From assembly GCA_946611595.1 (NCBI GenBank), contig CAMODY010000053.1, forward strand, positions 1-10,763: a DNA stretch of 10,763 nucleotides. Reading direction: 5' to 3'. The position numbers and the translations under genes were made by a program. Under the pieces are notes generated by a model. The model had not been told where the DNA came from. It saw only the letters and a program-made list of their open reading frames with translations, and ran no database searches. This stretch comes from an uncultured Clostridia bacterium (lineage in GTDB: Bacteria; Bacillota; Clostridia; Lachnospirales; Lachnospiraceae). Of the stretch, positions 1 to 9,000 are shown piece after piece; position 1 is the stretch's first letter, and every line of letters starts with the position of its first letter.

Positions 1-264
1 CGGCTCAAACGGGAAACGTTTGCAATAAGTATGGTTCGGGCTCAGCTCGCCAAGTACAACCCTGCCCGCACCGCCGGCAGCCTTTGCCTCCAGCATACGG
101 AAGGCACGTTCCGGACCCGGTCCATAATAATTAAAGAACGGAGCCTCTACCAGATGCAAAAAAGCAAACAGTGCAGGTGCGGCCTCGATTCTGTTTTTGA
201 TCGTTTTTGTTCCAACCTTCAGCGGGCTGAATAAATTCGGAAAATACGGATTCTTCTCACACAT
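1..264 (-). CDS. Old Yellow Enzyme-family NADH:flavin oxidoreductase, N-terminal 88 residues (cut by window edge)
   Basis: The visible protein starts MCEKNPYFPNLFSPLKVG and continues through a KNRIEAAP stretch (about residues 23-30). This is the usual opening of the FMN-binding TIM barrel of the OYE / 2,4-dienoyl-CoA reductase-like family (first beta strand, 'LFSPLKIG...KNRIVMAP'). A later GGAGRVVLGE segment (about residues 64-73) fits the next barrel strand. Such enzymes reduce activated C=C bonds or related groups in the cytoplasm using NAD(P)H and FMN; many clostridial members also carry an FeS site and a C-terminal FAD/NAD domain, which is outside this window. The ATG at 264 has an AGGAGG ribosome binding site at 273-278, 8 nt away, which fixes the start. 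The gene is divergent from a LysR regulator and an MFS transporter, suggesting a shared pathway. The family call is solid; the substrate cannot be told. A bile-acid or steroid reductase (BaiCD-like) is only one possibility. Confidence 0.85.
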   Translation of the reverse strand, partial: MCEKNPYFPNLFSPLKVGTKTIKNRIEAAPALFAFLHLVEAPFFNYYGPGPERAFRMLEAKAAGGAGRVVLGELSPNHTYCKRFPFEP

Positions 265-314
265 AAAAAATTCCTCCTCGAACATATTTTTCTTGATTTC
301 CAATTTGCTTATCA

Positions 315-329
315 ATTAGTTATGCTTAT
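315..329. promoter_or_regulatory. LysR-type operator candidate, copy 1 (ATTAGTTATGCTTAT)
   Basis: The 15-bp imperfect dyad has arms ATTAG and CTTAT around TTATG and fits the general T-N11-A LysR box. It is centred about 58 bp upstream of the OYE start codon. It differs from copy 2 at one base. A 13-bp core (AGTTATGCTTATC, 318-330) is repeated exactly at 381-393. Confidence 0.55.
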
Positions 330-350
330 CTTATCAAACAAAAAGAGGCT

Positions 351-379
351 TTAAAAATATAGTTTTAATATTATATAAT
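351..379 (+). promoter_or_regulatory. Candidate sigma-A promoter of the LysR gene
   Basis: A perfect TATAAT at 374-379 follows a weak -35 (TTAAAA, 351-356) with a 17-bp spacer. The surroundings are very AT-rich, so chance matches are possible. The predicted start near 386 gives a leader of about 25 nt carrying AAGGAGG (397-403). Confidence 0.5.
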
Positions 380-392
380 AAGTTATGCTTAT
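378..392. promoter_or_regulatory. LysR-type operator candidate, copy 2 (ATAAGTTATGCTTAT)
   Basis: The dyad has perfect 5-bp arms ATAAG and CTTAT around TTATG. It overlaps the last bases of the candidate lysR -10 box (374-379) and the expected transcription start, and it ends 4 bp before the lysR ribosome binding site. A protein bound here would block lysR transcription, the usual LysR autorepression arrangement. Copy 1 lies 63 bp away. Confidence 0.55.
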
Positions 393-410
393 CATTAAGG
401 AGGTTTCCAG

Positions 411-1337
411 ATGCAGATCCGTCAGCTAGAATACTTTGTTGCCGTCGCCGAACAATTAAACTTTACGAAGGCTGCAAAACAGTTTTATATTTCGCAGACC
501 GCCGTCACACTGCAGATCAAGGCACTCGAAGAAGAGCTCGGCGTCGTTCTCTTTTACCGCACCAACCGCAAAGTAGAACTGACCCCGGCCGGAAAGACCT
601 TTCTCGATGATGCGCGTGCAATACTAAGAAGAACGCGCGATGCCGTAAGCCGCGCGCAGAAAGCAGACACCGGCCTCACCGGTCACTTAAACTTCGGTTA
701 TGTCAAAGGATACGAAAAGACCTTCCTTTCCGATATCCTCGCTGATTACCATACAAACTATCCAAACATTTCTCTTTCATTAGTTCGGGAAAATGTAGCG
801 GAACTTTATGACGGCATCTTCAACGGATCGCTCGATATCATCTTCAATATTCTTTATTCTTTTGATGACATGGAAGATATGAAAGAAATGGAATACATTG
901 TTTTAAAAGAGTATCCTCTACTCGCGGTTATGCCGGTTTCCCACCCGCTCTCCCACAGGACCTCCATCAAGCGTAGCGATTTAATGGGCTATCCGCTGGT
1001 CGATATCAAGAAAAGCGAGAACCGCTACGGCGAAGCGAAAACAATTGCGCGGGCATTTTCCGATTCCGGTTTTGCTCCGGATGTCAGTTACACCTCCGAT
1101 GATATCGAAACAAGCATCCTTGCCGTCGCGGCAGGACTCGGCTATGCGCTGCTCCCTTCTTACATTACAGACAATATCGCCGTAAAAGAAAAGGTAACCG
1201 CAATTCCGATCGAAGGAGAGGAGCGTCAGCTGCCGATCATCGCCGCCTGGAACAAGGACAACAAAAATCCCGCGCGCATCAAATTCTTAAGCGACTGCGT
1301 AAAACCTTATCTGGAAGCAAACCGGCTGGTTATGTAG
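411..1337 (+). CDS. LysR-family transcriptional regulator
   Basis: The 308-residue protein has the usual LysR length and layout. An N-terminal winged helix-turn-helix (about residues 1-60) contains LNFTKAAKQFYISQTAVTLQ followed by the LEEELGVVLF...LTPAG signature. A linker helix (about 60-88) leads to a type 2 periplasmic-binding-like effector domain (about 90-295). It should bind DNA as a tetramer and respond to a small-molecule co-inducer in the cytoplasm. The ATG at 411 has AAGGAGG at 397-403 with 7-nt spacing. It is divergent from the OYE gene and followed 82 bp later by an MFS transporter on the same strand, so these two are its most likely targets. Two matching dyads in the divergent region are its probable operators. 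The effector is not deducible. Family assignment is very secure. Confidence 0.95.
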   Translation: MQIRQLEYFVAVAEQLNFTKAAKQFYISQTAVTLQIKALEEELGVVLFYRTNRKVELTPAGKTFLDDARAILRRTRDAVSRAQKADTGLTGHLNFGYVKGYEKTFLSDILADYHTNYPNISLSLVRENVAELYDGIFNGSLDIIFNILYSFDDMEDMKEMEYIVLKEYPLLAVMPVSHPLSHRTSIKRSDLMGYPLVDIKKSENRYGEAKTIARAFSDSGFAPDVSYTSDDIETSILAVAAGLGYALLPSYITDNIAVKEKVTAIPIEGEERQLPIIAAWNKDNKNPARIKFLSDCVKPYLEANRLVM

Positions 1338-1367
1338 AAATGGAATCACATCATTACCAAACAGTCT

Positions 1368-1397
1368 TTGACTTTTGCCACGCTAATATAGTGTAAT
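1368..1397 (+). promoter_or_regulatory. Candidate promoter for the MFS gene
   Basis: TTGACT (1368-1373) and TGTAAT (1392-1397) are each 5/6 matches to consensus, with an 18-bp spacer. The predicted start (about 1403-1405) would fall on the ribosome binding site, giving an unusually short leader, so this is tentative. No terminator is seen between the LysR and MFS genes, so read-through from the lysR promoter is equally possible. Confidence 0.35.
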
Positions 1398-1419
1398 AAC
1401 ACGCAGGAGGTTGAGCACA

Positions 1420-2595
1420 ATGAGCAATTCTACAAAATACAGGATCGGTATCTTTGCATATTCACTGATGGCAATGGGCGCGATCAGCGTCAACAGTGCC
1501 TTTTCCGTTATCGCAGAGCACTTTCAGGTAAGCGATACCGAAGTCGCACTAATTGCTTCCATCCCCTGTATCGTCATCATCGTGGTGACCTTATTCCTCG
1601 GAAAAGTATTAGAGAAAGTTTCGCAAAAGAAGATCGGCATCTTAGGCGCGATCCTCTTTCTTGTCGGAGGCTTAATGCCGATGGTCCTCGACAACCTGAT
1701 CGTGATCTTTATCTTCCGGGCCATCACAGGCATCGGTGTTGCAATCTCCCAGGTCTTTATGGCGACCTTAACCGCAGAGTTTTTCGAAGAAAAAGACCGC
1801 CCGTCCGTTCAGGGGCTGGCGCAGGCCGCACAGTCTGCAGGCCTGATCATCATGTGCCTTGTCTCCGGTTTCCTTGCATCTGTCAGCTGGAGGGCAAGTT
1901 TCCTTGTCCATCTCCTCGGAGCATTTTCTTTGATCGCTATGATCCTTTGCTTCCCGGACAGAAAGCCGCAGGCAAAAGAAAAATCCGAGCAGAAATCCTC
2001 TGCCCGGATCGGTAAAAACACAATTGGCTGGTTCGCTCTGATGTTTGTCGTATTCTTGATCTTACTGGCCTTTGCGAACAACCTCTCATTCCTGTTAATA
2101 GAGAAAAATATCGGCTCTTCCGCCGACACCGGCCTCGCGTTATCCGTCTATGCATTTGCCGGATTGCTGGTAGGTCTCGCTTATGGAAAAATCGATCAAT
2201 ATATCAAAGCAATGAAGCTCCCGCTCTCCATGCTGTTGTTTGCGATTTTATTTTTCATCATCGTCCTTGCAAAGAGCATGCTTGTTGTTTATATCGGAAG
2301 TTTCATCGGAGGCATCGCTTTATCTCTGTTCTTCCCACAGATCATGCTTTACACCGGTCAGTCCGTTGATCCGCTCCTGGTTCCCGTCGCGATCTCCTTA
2401 CTGACCTGCTCCCAGAACTTAGGACAGATCCTCTGCCCGTATGTTATCAATCCACTAGCCGGCCTGCTTACAAAAGACGGAAATCTTCAAACCATGAAAC
2501 TGATCATCGCGATGGTTGCCTTCTTGATCTTAACCGTGATCACGGGAATCTATGCAATCCGGCGTGATAGACGAGATAAACAAAACATGGCATAA
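1420..2595 (+). CDS. Major facilitator superfamily transporter
   Basis: The 391-residue membrane protein has about twelve hydrophobic segments in two halves, separated by a charged loop near residues 176-200 (PDRKPQAKEKSEQKSS). This is standard MFS length and topology. A degenerate motif A loop (GKVLEKVSQKK, residues 61-71) lies between TM2 and TM3, and a related GKIDQYIKAMK stretch occurs in the second half. It should move a small organic solute across the cytoplasmic membrane, probably by proton coupling; direction and substrate are unknown. The ATG at 1420 is chosen because AGGAGG at 1405-1410 lies 9 nt upstream; a TTG at 1411 abuts the ribosome binding site and is too close. The gene follows a LysR regulator and shares its divergent region with an OYE reductase, so uptake of the reductase substrate or export of its product is plausible. 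It ends just before a strong terminator. Confidence 0.92.
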   Translation: MSNSTKYRIGIFAYSLMAMGAISVNSAFSVIAEHFQVSDTEVALIASIPCIVIIVVTLFLGKVLEKVSQKKIGILGAILFLVGGLMPMVLDNLIVIFIFRAITGIGVAISQVFMATLTAEFFEEKDRPSVQGLAQAAQSAGLIIMCLVSGFLASVSWRASFLVHLLGAFSLIAMILCFPDRKPQAKEKSEQKSSARIGKNTIGWFALMFVVFLILLAFANNLSFLLIEKNIGSSADTGLALSVYAFAGLLVGLAYGKIDQYIKAMKLPLSMLLFAILFFIIVLAKSMLVVYIGSFIGGIALSLFFPQIMLYTGQSVDPLLVPVAISLLTCSQNLGQILCPYVINPLAGLLTKDGNLQTMKLIIAMVAFLILTVITGIYAIRRDRRDKQNMA

Positions 2596-2601
2596 AAAAC
2601 G

Positions 2602-2635
2602 AAACCCGGACAGAATTTTCTATCCGGGTTTTTCT
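2602..2635. terminator. Bidirectional intrinsic terminator between the MFS gene and the kinase operon
   Basis: A 9-bp stem pairs AAACCCGGA (2602-2610) with TCCGGGTTT (2623-2631), with possible extra pairs in the loop. On the plus strand it runs into TTTTTC. On the minus strand it is followed by CGTTTTTT (complement of 2594-2601). It therefore serves both convergent transcripts, starting 6 bp after the MFS stop and 18 bp beyond the kinase stop. Confidence 0.9.
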
Positions 2636-2653
2636 AATAATTAACGAATACGA

Positions 2654-5600
2654 TTACACTTCAATCAAACTCTCAAGTGTCGAGAACAGATTGTCCGGGT
2701 TGACCGGCTTTGAAAGGTGGGCATTCAATCCCGCCTGCATGCTTCGCTGCACATCCTCATCAAACGCATTTGCCGTTAAAGCAATGATCGGAATCTTCTT
2801 TGCATCTTCCCGATCCAGATCGCGGATCGCCCTTGTTGCTTCAAGTCCATCCATGACCGGCATACGCATATCCATCAGGACTGCAGCATAATGGCCCTGC
2901 TCAGATTCTTTGAACATGTCAACTGCGATCTGTCCGTTCTCTGCAAGGTCTACTTCCATCTCGCGTGTTGAAAGAAGCATGATCATGATCTCCGCATTGA
3001 CCGGAATATCTTCCGCTAAAAGAATTTTCTTTCCTCTTAGATCCGCCAGTTCTTTTTCACTGACTGCATTCTTCTTTCGGAACGCTTCGCGGAATTCATC
3101 CATTACCGTTCCTGCAAAAAGCGGCTTCGGAACAAAGGTGTCAACGCCTGCCTCTTTTGCTTCATCCACCACATCGTCCCAGTTATAGGAGGTAAGGATG
3201 ATAATTGCCGACTCATGACCGATCACTTCACGGATCTTCCTTGTCGTTTCGATGCCATCCATGACCGGCATCTTCCAGTCTACGAGGATCAGATTATATG
3301 GCTCTCTTCTGGCATGACGGAGTTTTACCATCTCAAGACCCTCCGCGCCCGTTGCCGCAATATCGCAATGAACGCCAACCTGATTCAGGACCAGCTGTGC
3401 ATGCTCGCAGGCAACCGGATCATCATCGATCACTAAAACGAACATTTCATGCGGATGGATCTCCATCTCGTCATCGTCTCTATCTGTACGCTCTGACTCT
3501 TTCAAAGTGACCGTTACAACAAAGGTCGTTCCCTTTCCTTTTTCGCTTTCCACTTTGATATTGCCGTTCATCAATTCCACAATGTTTTTCGTGATCGGCA
3601 TTCCAAGACCGGTGCTTCCGTATCTGCTGGTAGAAGAAGAATCTTCCTGGCTGAATGCATCAAACAGTTTCGGCAGGAATTCTGCACTCATACCGATTCC
3701 GGTATCACTCATGGTAAATTGCAGTGTGGCCTTTCCATCAAATCGGGCCGTCTCTTCCACAAGAAACGTTACCTTGCCACCCTCCGGAGTAAATTTCACG
3801 GAGTTGCCCAGAATATTGATCATGACCTGACGGAGTTTCATATCATCGCCGATATAATAATCGTCGACGACACCGTTAACGCGGCACTCATATTGGATGC
3901 CTTTATCACGGCACTGTCCGCCGATGATCGTATTGACCTGCTCGAGCGTTTTCGAGAATGAGAACTCTTCATTATTGAGCACCATTTTTCCGGATTCGAT
4001 CCTGGACATATCCAGGATATCATTGATGATTCCTAACAAGTGCTGCGCAGAGTCACCGATCTTTTCAAGCTGTGTCCTTGTCTCCTCCGGCAGATCCGGA
4101 TTGCTGAGTGCGATATTATCCAGACCAATGATAGCGTTCATCGGAGTCCGAATTTCATGACTCATATTAGAAAGGAACGCGGTCTTTGCCTTGTTGGCCT
4201 CTTGCGCTGCGTCCAGAGCATCACTTAATGCCTGGCTTCTTGCCAGCGTTTCTCTCATCTCCTGATCGATGTCCGTAAATCCGACACCGATTGCGTGAAC
4301 AATATTGTCATCCCTGTCTTCCGGACGGCGCACGCCGGCCATACGAAGCATTTCATAAGATTCTTCTCCATCCCGCACTCTTAAGTAGCGGTAGGTTATG
4401 ATCCGTTCTTTCTCCAGACGCCGTCTGATATTCTTGGCATTAATAAACTGAAGAAAGCCCTCTCTATATGGATATGATACATATTTTTCTGCATAATTCG
4501 TAAATGACTCACTGAACTTAAAGTGACCTCCCACTTCAACTGCATCTTTAAAGTCATGATCCGAACGATAGCAAATACCCTCATCCGTATCTAAGGTTAC
4601 ATAATAGACGCAGCGGTAATCTGCAGCCATTGCCGTGATCATCTGGGACTGCTCTTTCGACTGCCTTTGCTGCTCTAAGAGTTCTTCCTGAAGACGGAGT
4701 TTTTCTTCTAATTCATGCTGGTGCACTTCCGCCTCTTTGATCTTCGTCATCTCCGTAACGTCAACGCACATTCCCAGAGTACAGATTCTTCCCTCTGCAT
4801 CGACAAATTTCAGTTTTGTTGTCTGCAGATTTCGGACTTCTGTTCCGGCCGCATTCGGCACATCCTCAAAAAAGATATATGGTTCGTCCAGAGCCAGAGC
4901 TTTCTTATCATCCTCTACAAAATGGTCGGCCGTTGCCTTATCAAAGAGCTCATGATCTGTCAGCCCGATAACGCCTTCCGGGCTGTCCTTATGCGCATAT
5001 TCCGCAAACGCCTGATTGCACGCCAGATATTTTCCGGTCTCAGCATCCTTGGAAAAGCTCATCGCCGGCATGTTGGAAAGAAGAGAAGCTACCGAACCCA
5101 TAAGATCGGCTAACTTTGCAGCCGACTGTATTTCTTCTATCAGCCGTTTGTTTTCTATCTCTGCTTTCTCCGCGTCCCGAAGAGCCTGCTGGACACGCTG
5201 TGCTTCCCGGACATCCTCATCCACATCTTTAAATCCGCAAACGACACCCATCTTCCCATTCGGCATATCAACTCTTGCAAACTCGATGCGGTAGTATCGT
5301 TCGCTGCCATCTTTCATGACCCGCAGATAATTAATATTAAATTGCGGCTTTTCCTTTAGGCGTTCTGCGATCCTGTCAATTGCCAGTTCTTCCTGCAGAC
5401 GCTCCTGATCGCATTCCGCCACAGTTGTTTTGATATAGTACTCCTTTGCCTTTGAGTACTTTAGCTGACCCAATGCATCTTTGATCGGAGCCGCATGAAT
5501 AGTACCTTCCTGCTGATTTCCGCGATAGAGCGAAAACGTTTCCGTCTCAATGTCACGGATGAGCCAAACGGTATGATACGCCTCACTTAACGCCTCAATA

Positions 5601-6046
5601 ACCGCACTTCTTACCGCGGCATCCGACTCCAGACGTTCCCGTTTTTCCGTAATATCAGAAATAAACACATAGTAGATTCCGCCATAGGCTTCCGTCTCTG
5701 TATAGTGGCCATAATCATCTACCCAACGAACCTTACCGTCCTTCCGGATAATACGGTACTCAACATAGTCCATATTGTCGTCGTTCGTCGCAATTTGCTC
5801 ATTAATGGAATCGGTTATGGCGGCATAATCATCTGGGTGCAGCATTCCTTTAAACGTAAAACCTGTCAGCTTTTTAAAATCATCCAGATCCTCACAGCCG
5901 AAGATATCGACAACTGCCTTGTTTGCATAAAGCAGTTCTTCATTGCCTTCCGCCTTGTAGATAAAGAATCCACCCGGCATGTGCTTTCCGATTTCCTCAA
6001 CAATAGATAGCGTATTCTCGTTTAATTCAAACTGTTTTCCAAACAT
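2654..6046 (-). CDS. Soluble multi-PAS hybrid histidine kinase with two receiver domains
   Basis: The 1130-residue protein has no membrane segment or signal peptide, so it should be cytoplasmic. Domains in order: PAS (about 25-135); PAS-like module (about 148-280); coiled coil (about 280-312); PAS (about 315-432); coiled coil (about 434-468); a second copy of the PAS-like module (about 470-598); HisKA with phospho-acceptor His630; HATPase with N box Asn744/Asn748, G1 DTGIGM (Asp781) and G2 GSTGLGM (810-816); receiver 1 (Asp874/Asp875, phospho-Asp923, Thr952, Lys974); receiver 2 (Glu1012/Asp1013, phospho-Asp1059, Thr1091, Lys1113). All key phosphotransfer residues are present, so it looks active. 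The ATG at 6046 has GGAGG (6054-6058) 7 nt away. It begins 15 nt after the stop of a paralogous membrane kinase and is probably co-transcribed with it. There is no HPt or DNA-binding output domain. The G2 box reads GLGMPITK, with Pro where Ala is commoner. The signal is unknown. Confidence 0.95.
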   Translation of the reverse strand: MFGKQFELNENTLSIVEEIGKHMPGGFFIYKAEGNEELLYANKAVVDIFGCEDLDDFKKLTGFTFKGMLHPDDYAAITDSINEQIATNDDNMDYVEYRIIRKDGKVRWVDDYGHYTETEAYGGIYYVFISDITEKRERLESDAAVRSAVIEALSEAYHTVWLIRDIETETFSLYRGNQQEGTIHAAPIKDALGQLKYSKAKEYYIKTTVAECDQERLQEELAIDRIAERLKEKPQFNINYLRVMKDGSERYYRIEFARVDMPNGKMGVVCGFKDVDEDVREAQRVQQALRDAEKAEIENKRLIEEIQSAAKLADLMGSVASLLSNMPAMSFSKDAETGKYLACNQAFAEYAHKDSPEGVIGLTDHELFDKATADHFVEDDKKALALDEPYIFFEDVPNAAGTEVRNLQTTKLKFVDAEGRICTLGMCVDVTEMTKIKEAEVHQHELEEKLRLQEELLEQQRQSKEQSQMITAMAADYRCVYYVTLDTDEGICYRSDHDFKDAVEVGGHFKFSESFTNYAEKYVSYPYREGFLQFINAKNIRRRLEKERIITYRYLRVRDGEESYEMLRMAGVRRPEDRDDNIVHAIGVGFTDIDQEMRETLARSQALSDALDAAQEANKAKTAFLSNMSHEIRTPMNAIIGLDNIALSNPDLPEETRTQLEKIGDSAQHLLGIINDILDMSRIESGKMVLNNEEFSFSKTLEQVNTIIGGQCRDKGIQYECRVNGVVDDYYIGDDMKLRQVMINILGNSVKFTPEGGKVTFLVEETARFDGKATLQFTMSDTGIGMSAEFLPKLFDAFSQEDSSSTSRYGSTGLGMPITKNIVELMNGNIKVESEKGKGTTFVVTVTLKESERTDRDDDEMEIHPHEMFVLVIDDDPVACEHAQLVLNQVGVHCDIAATGAEGLEMVKLRHARREPYNLILVDWKMPVMDGIETTRKIREVIGHESAIIILTSYNWDDVVDEAKEAGVDTFVPKPLFAGTVMDEFREAFRKKNAVSEKELADLRGKKILLAEDIPVNAEIMIMLLSTREMEVDLAENGQIAVDMFKESEQGHYAAVLMDMRMPVMDGLEATRAIRDLDREDAKKIPIIALTANAFDEDVQRSMQAGLNAHLSKPVNPDNLFSTLESLIEV
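2657..4654 (-). repeat. Paralogous kinase core, copy B (pairs with 6065-8062)
   Basis: This codes for about residues 465-1130 of the soluble kinase and aligns almost without gaps to the C-terminal ~667 residues of the neighbouring membrane kinase. In the 60 residues around the phospho-His, 48 are identical. A 30-residue run near the C terminus (from PIIALTANAF to HLSKPV) is fully identical. DNA identity is also high in places: a 20-bp exact match starts TCATCAAACG at 2757-2776 and 6162-6181. Confidence 0.85.
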
Positions 6047-6061
6047 CAGTAATCCTCCGGC

Positions 6062-9000
6062 CTATTTGATCAGGCTCTCCAATGTTTCATAAAGCAGCTC
6101 CGGCTGTACCGGTTTACTAAGATGCGCATTTAATCCTGCCTGCATGCTTCGCTGAACATCTTCATCAAACGCATTTGCCGTCAAGGCAATGATCGGCAGC
6201 GTTTTTGCATCTTCTCTATCCATCTCGCGGATCGTTTGCGTTGCTTCAAGTCCATCCATTTCCGGCATGCGCATATCCATCAGGATCGCATCATAATAGC
6301 CTGCCGGATGCTCCGCAAATTTATCGACCGCGATTCGTCCGTTTTCTGCAACTTCTACTTGCATCTGTCGTGACTCTAAGACCATGACCATGATCTCGGC
6401 ATTGATCGCAACGTCTTCCGCCAGAAGGATCCTTCGGCCTGTAAGATCAGCCTTGCTTTCAAGTTTCTTCGTCATGAGGCCTTTACGGTTAACAGCGGAA
6501 TTAAATTCTTCTATAACAGTTGCCGCAAAGAGAGGTTTCGCAATAAAGCTGTCGACACCCGCCTGAAGCGCTTCTTCCAGCACATCATCCCAGCGGTATG
6601 CGGTAAGGATGATAATCGCCGATTCATTTCCGACGATCTCCCGAATCCGTCTCGTTGTTTCAACGCCGTCCATTTCCGGCATCTGCCAGTCGACGAGGAT
6701 CAGATTATACGGCTCACGCCTTGCATGGCGAAGCTGTGTCATCTCAATTGCCTCTGCTCCGGAGGATGCGATCTCGGATGCGATGCCTGCTTTTTCAAGC
6801 ACCAGTTTTGCATGTTCACATGCAACCGGATCATCGTCAACGATCAGTACGCTCATCTCTTTTACCGTGATCAGATCCGAATCTTCTTTTCCTGTCCGGC
6901 TGGAATCCGCAAGGGTGACGGTAACAGTAAAGACAGATCCTTTTCCTTTTTCACTTTCCACCTGGATCTCGCCGTTCATCATCTCGACGATGCTCTTAGT
7001 AATGGCAAGACCAAGTCCGGAGCTTCCATATTTATTGGTTGCAGAAGAATCCTCCTGCGCAAAGGTCTCAAAAATATGCGGGATGAATTCTTCGCTCATA
7101 CCGATTCCTGTATCAGAAATCTTAAAGCGCAATGTGGACTGTCCTTCAAACTGAGCGATCTTTTCCACATTCAGTTCTACTTTTCCACCTTCCGGTGTGA
7201 ACTTCACAGAATTTCCAAGGATATTGATCAGAACCTGGCGAAGCTTCATCGTATCGCCAATATAGTATTCATCCACCTGTCCATTGATATGGCAATGGTA
7301 CTCCAGACCCTTATCCGCACACTGACTGCTGAACATGGTATTGACTGCTCCAAGGAGTTTCTGGAAAGAGAACTCCTCATTCTTCAGCGTCATACGACCG
7401 GATTCAATACGTGACATATCGAGAATGTCGTTGATCAGGCCAAGTAAGTGCTCTGCAGAGTCTCCGATCTTACGGAGATAGTCTTTTGTTTTTTCCGGAG
7501 TTTCCGGATCATTTAACGCAATGCTGTCGAGGCCAATGATCGCATTCATCGGAGTACGGATCTCATGGCTCATGTTCGAAAGGAAAGCGGTCTTTGCCTT
7601 ATTTGCCTGCTCCGCCTCATCTAATGCATCACTAAGTGCCTGCTGCTGTTCCAGACTCTTTCTGGTTTCCGCATCTACGTCTGTAAAGCAGGCTCCGACA
7701 TTGTGGATCTCATGGTCATCCGGATTATTCGGATTCGTAACGGCCGCAAAATGAACAGCCTCATAGGACTCTTTGCCATTTCTCGAAACCATATAGGTGT
7801 AGGAAATAACGCGGTTCTTTTTCAGATTCTCTTTGATCGTTTCCGGCTGGATGAACTTTAAAAACTCCTCACGATAGGAATCCACAATATAGCGGTTTGC
7901 ATAATCCGTAACGGAAGCAAGATATTTAAAGCGGTCTCCGACTTTAAATCCATCACTGATATCAGAATGCGCCTGGTAGCAGACGCCGTCATCTGTATCG
8001 AGTTCAAGATAATAAACGCTCCAATAGTCTGCAGATAAAGCTGTGATCAGCTTTTCAGACTCTGCCCGTTGTTTTTCTTCTTCAAGAAGCTGCTCCTGCA
8101 GCTTGAGACGTGCTTCCATCTCCTGCTGTTTTACGCGGCTTTCCGTATTGGCGGTCTCCTGTGCCAATAGAAGTTTTGCAGCTCTTCGGTTCTGCCAGAT
8201 GATAAAAGCAAAGATTGCAAGAAGGATCAGAACCGTGATGATCGACTGAACGATACTTCTTCGAATCGTTCCGTCCGAGATGGAACTGATCTGATCCGTA
8301 ATAACACTCTCCCGGATCAGATAGGTCAGCATCCAATCCGTTCCTCCAACCGGAACATAACTGAGTGTTTCCGTTATTCCTTTGTACGTAAAAGATGCCT
8401 CACCGGCTACGGCATTTTGAAAATCCGATTCTACCTTCTCGTAAGAATATCCTTTTTCATAAGAAGCCTGCTGCAAAGCTTCCAGCAAGTTGTCCTCAAC
8501 TGCAAGACCGCCAAGGACTGTATTACTGAGGGCAACTCCATCTTTTGTATAAATATTGCAGAAAGTTGTTCCGCCTTCCTGAGCATCCATGGAAACTCCG
8601 CTCAACATGTCTTTCATATCAATCTGCACAAAGCAGGCAAGCAAGACATCGCCATCAAAGGCAAGTCTGTCGACCGGCATTGCAATAATAACTTTCTTAT
8701 CGTCAGCAGATAGATTCAAAACCGAGATTTCCGGTTCCGAGATCGTCTTGTAATCAAAATCATATTGTGCGACATCGTCTTCTTGTCCGGAAGAGGTATA
8801 GACGGTCCCTTTGGAATTTACAAAGGCAAAGCGCTCCAGATTAAAAAGCTGCTTCATGCGCTTCTGGTATTCCTGCAGATGCTCCACATCACTCAGGTCC
8901 TCTTCAGAAAGCATTCCGAGAACAGTCTTCATGTCTTTTATCGTATCGTTCAGGTTGCCTTCTACGACCTGTTCCCTTCTGCCGGCCAGCTCATCAAGAT

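Larger units (their letters stand above)
265..410. promoter_or_regulatory. Divergent intergenic control region between the OYE gene and the LysR gene
   Basis: This 146-bp AT-rich stretch holds both ribosome binding sites, a probable promoter for the regulator, and two LysR-type operator candidates. The hexamer CTTATC occurs four times (308-313, 325-330, 330-335, 388-393). No convincing sigma-A -10/-35 pair is visible for the leftward OYE gene. That would fit an activator-dependent promoter, but it is an inference. Confidence 0.7.

Noticed and set aside
31..234. Plus-strand 67-codon open frame at the left edge
   Set aside because: It lies antisense to the OYE reading frame, which has a clear family match and a ribosome binding site; this frame has neither.
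1411..1419. TTG start giving a three-residue longer MFS protein
   Set aside because: The TTG directly abuts the AGGAGG sequence, whereas the ATG at 1420 has normal 9-nt spacing.
1338..1419. Possible terminator or small gene between the LysR and MFS genes
   Set aside because: No stem with a U-tract and no ribosome-binding-site-supported frame is visible; only a tentative promoter is present.
6725..7414. 229-codon plus-strand open frame inside the membrane kinase gene
   Set aside because: It is antisense to the conserved HATPase and receiver coding region, shows no family resemblance, and is explained by the codon pattern of the real gene.
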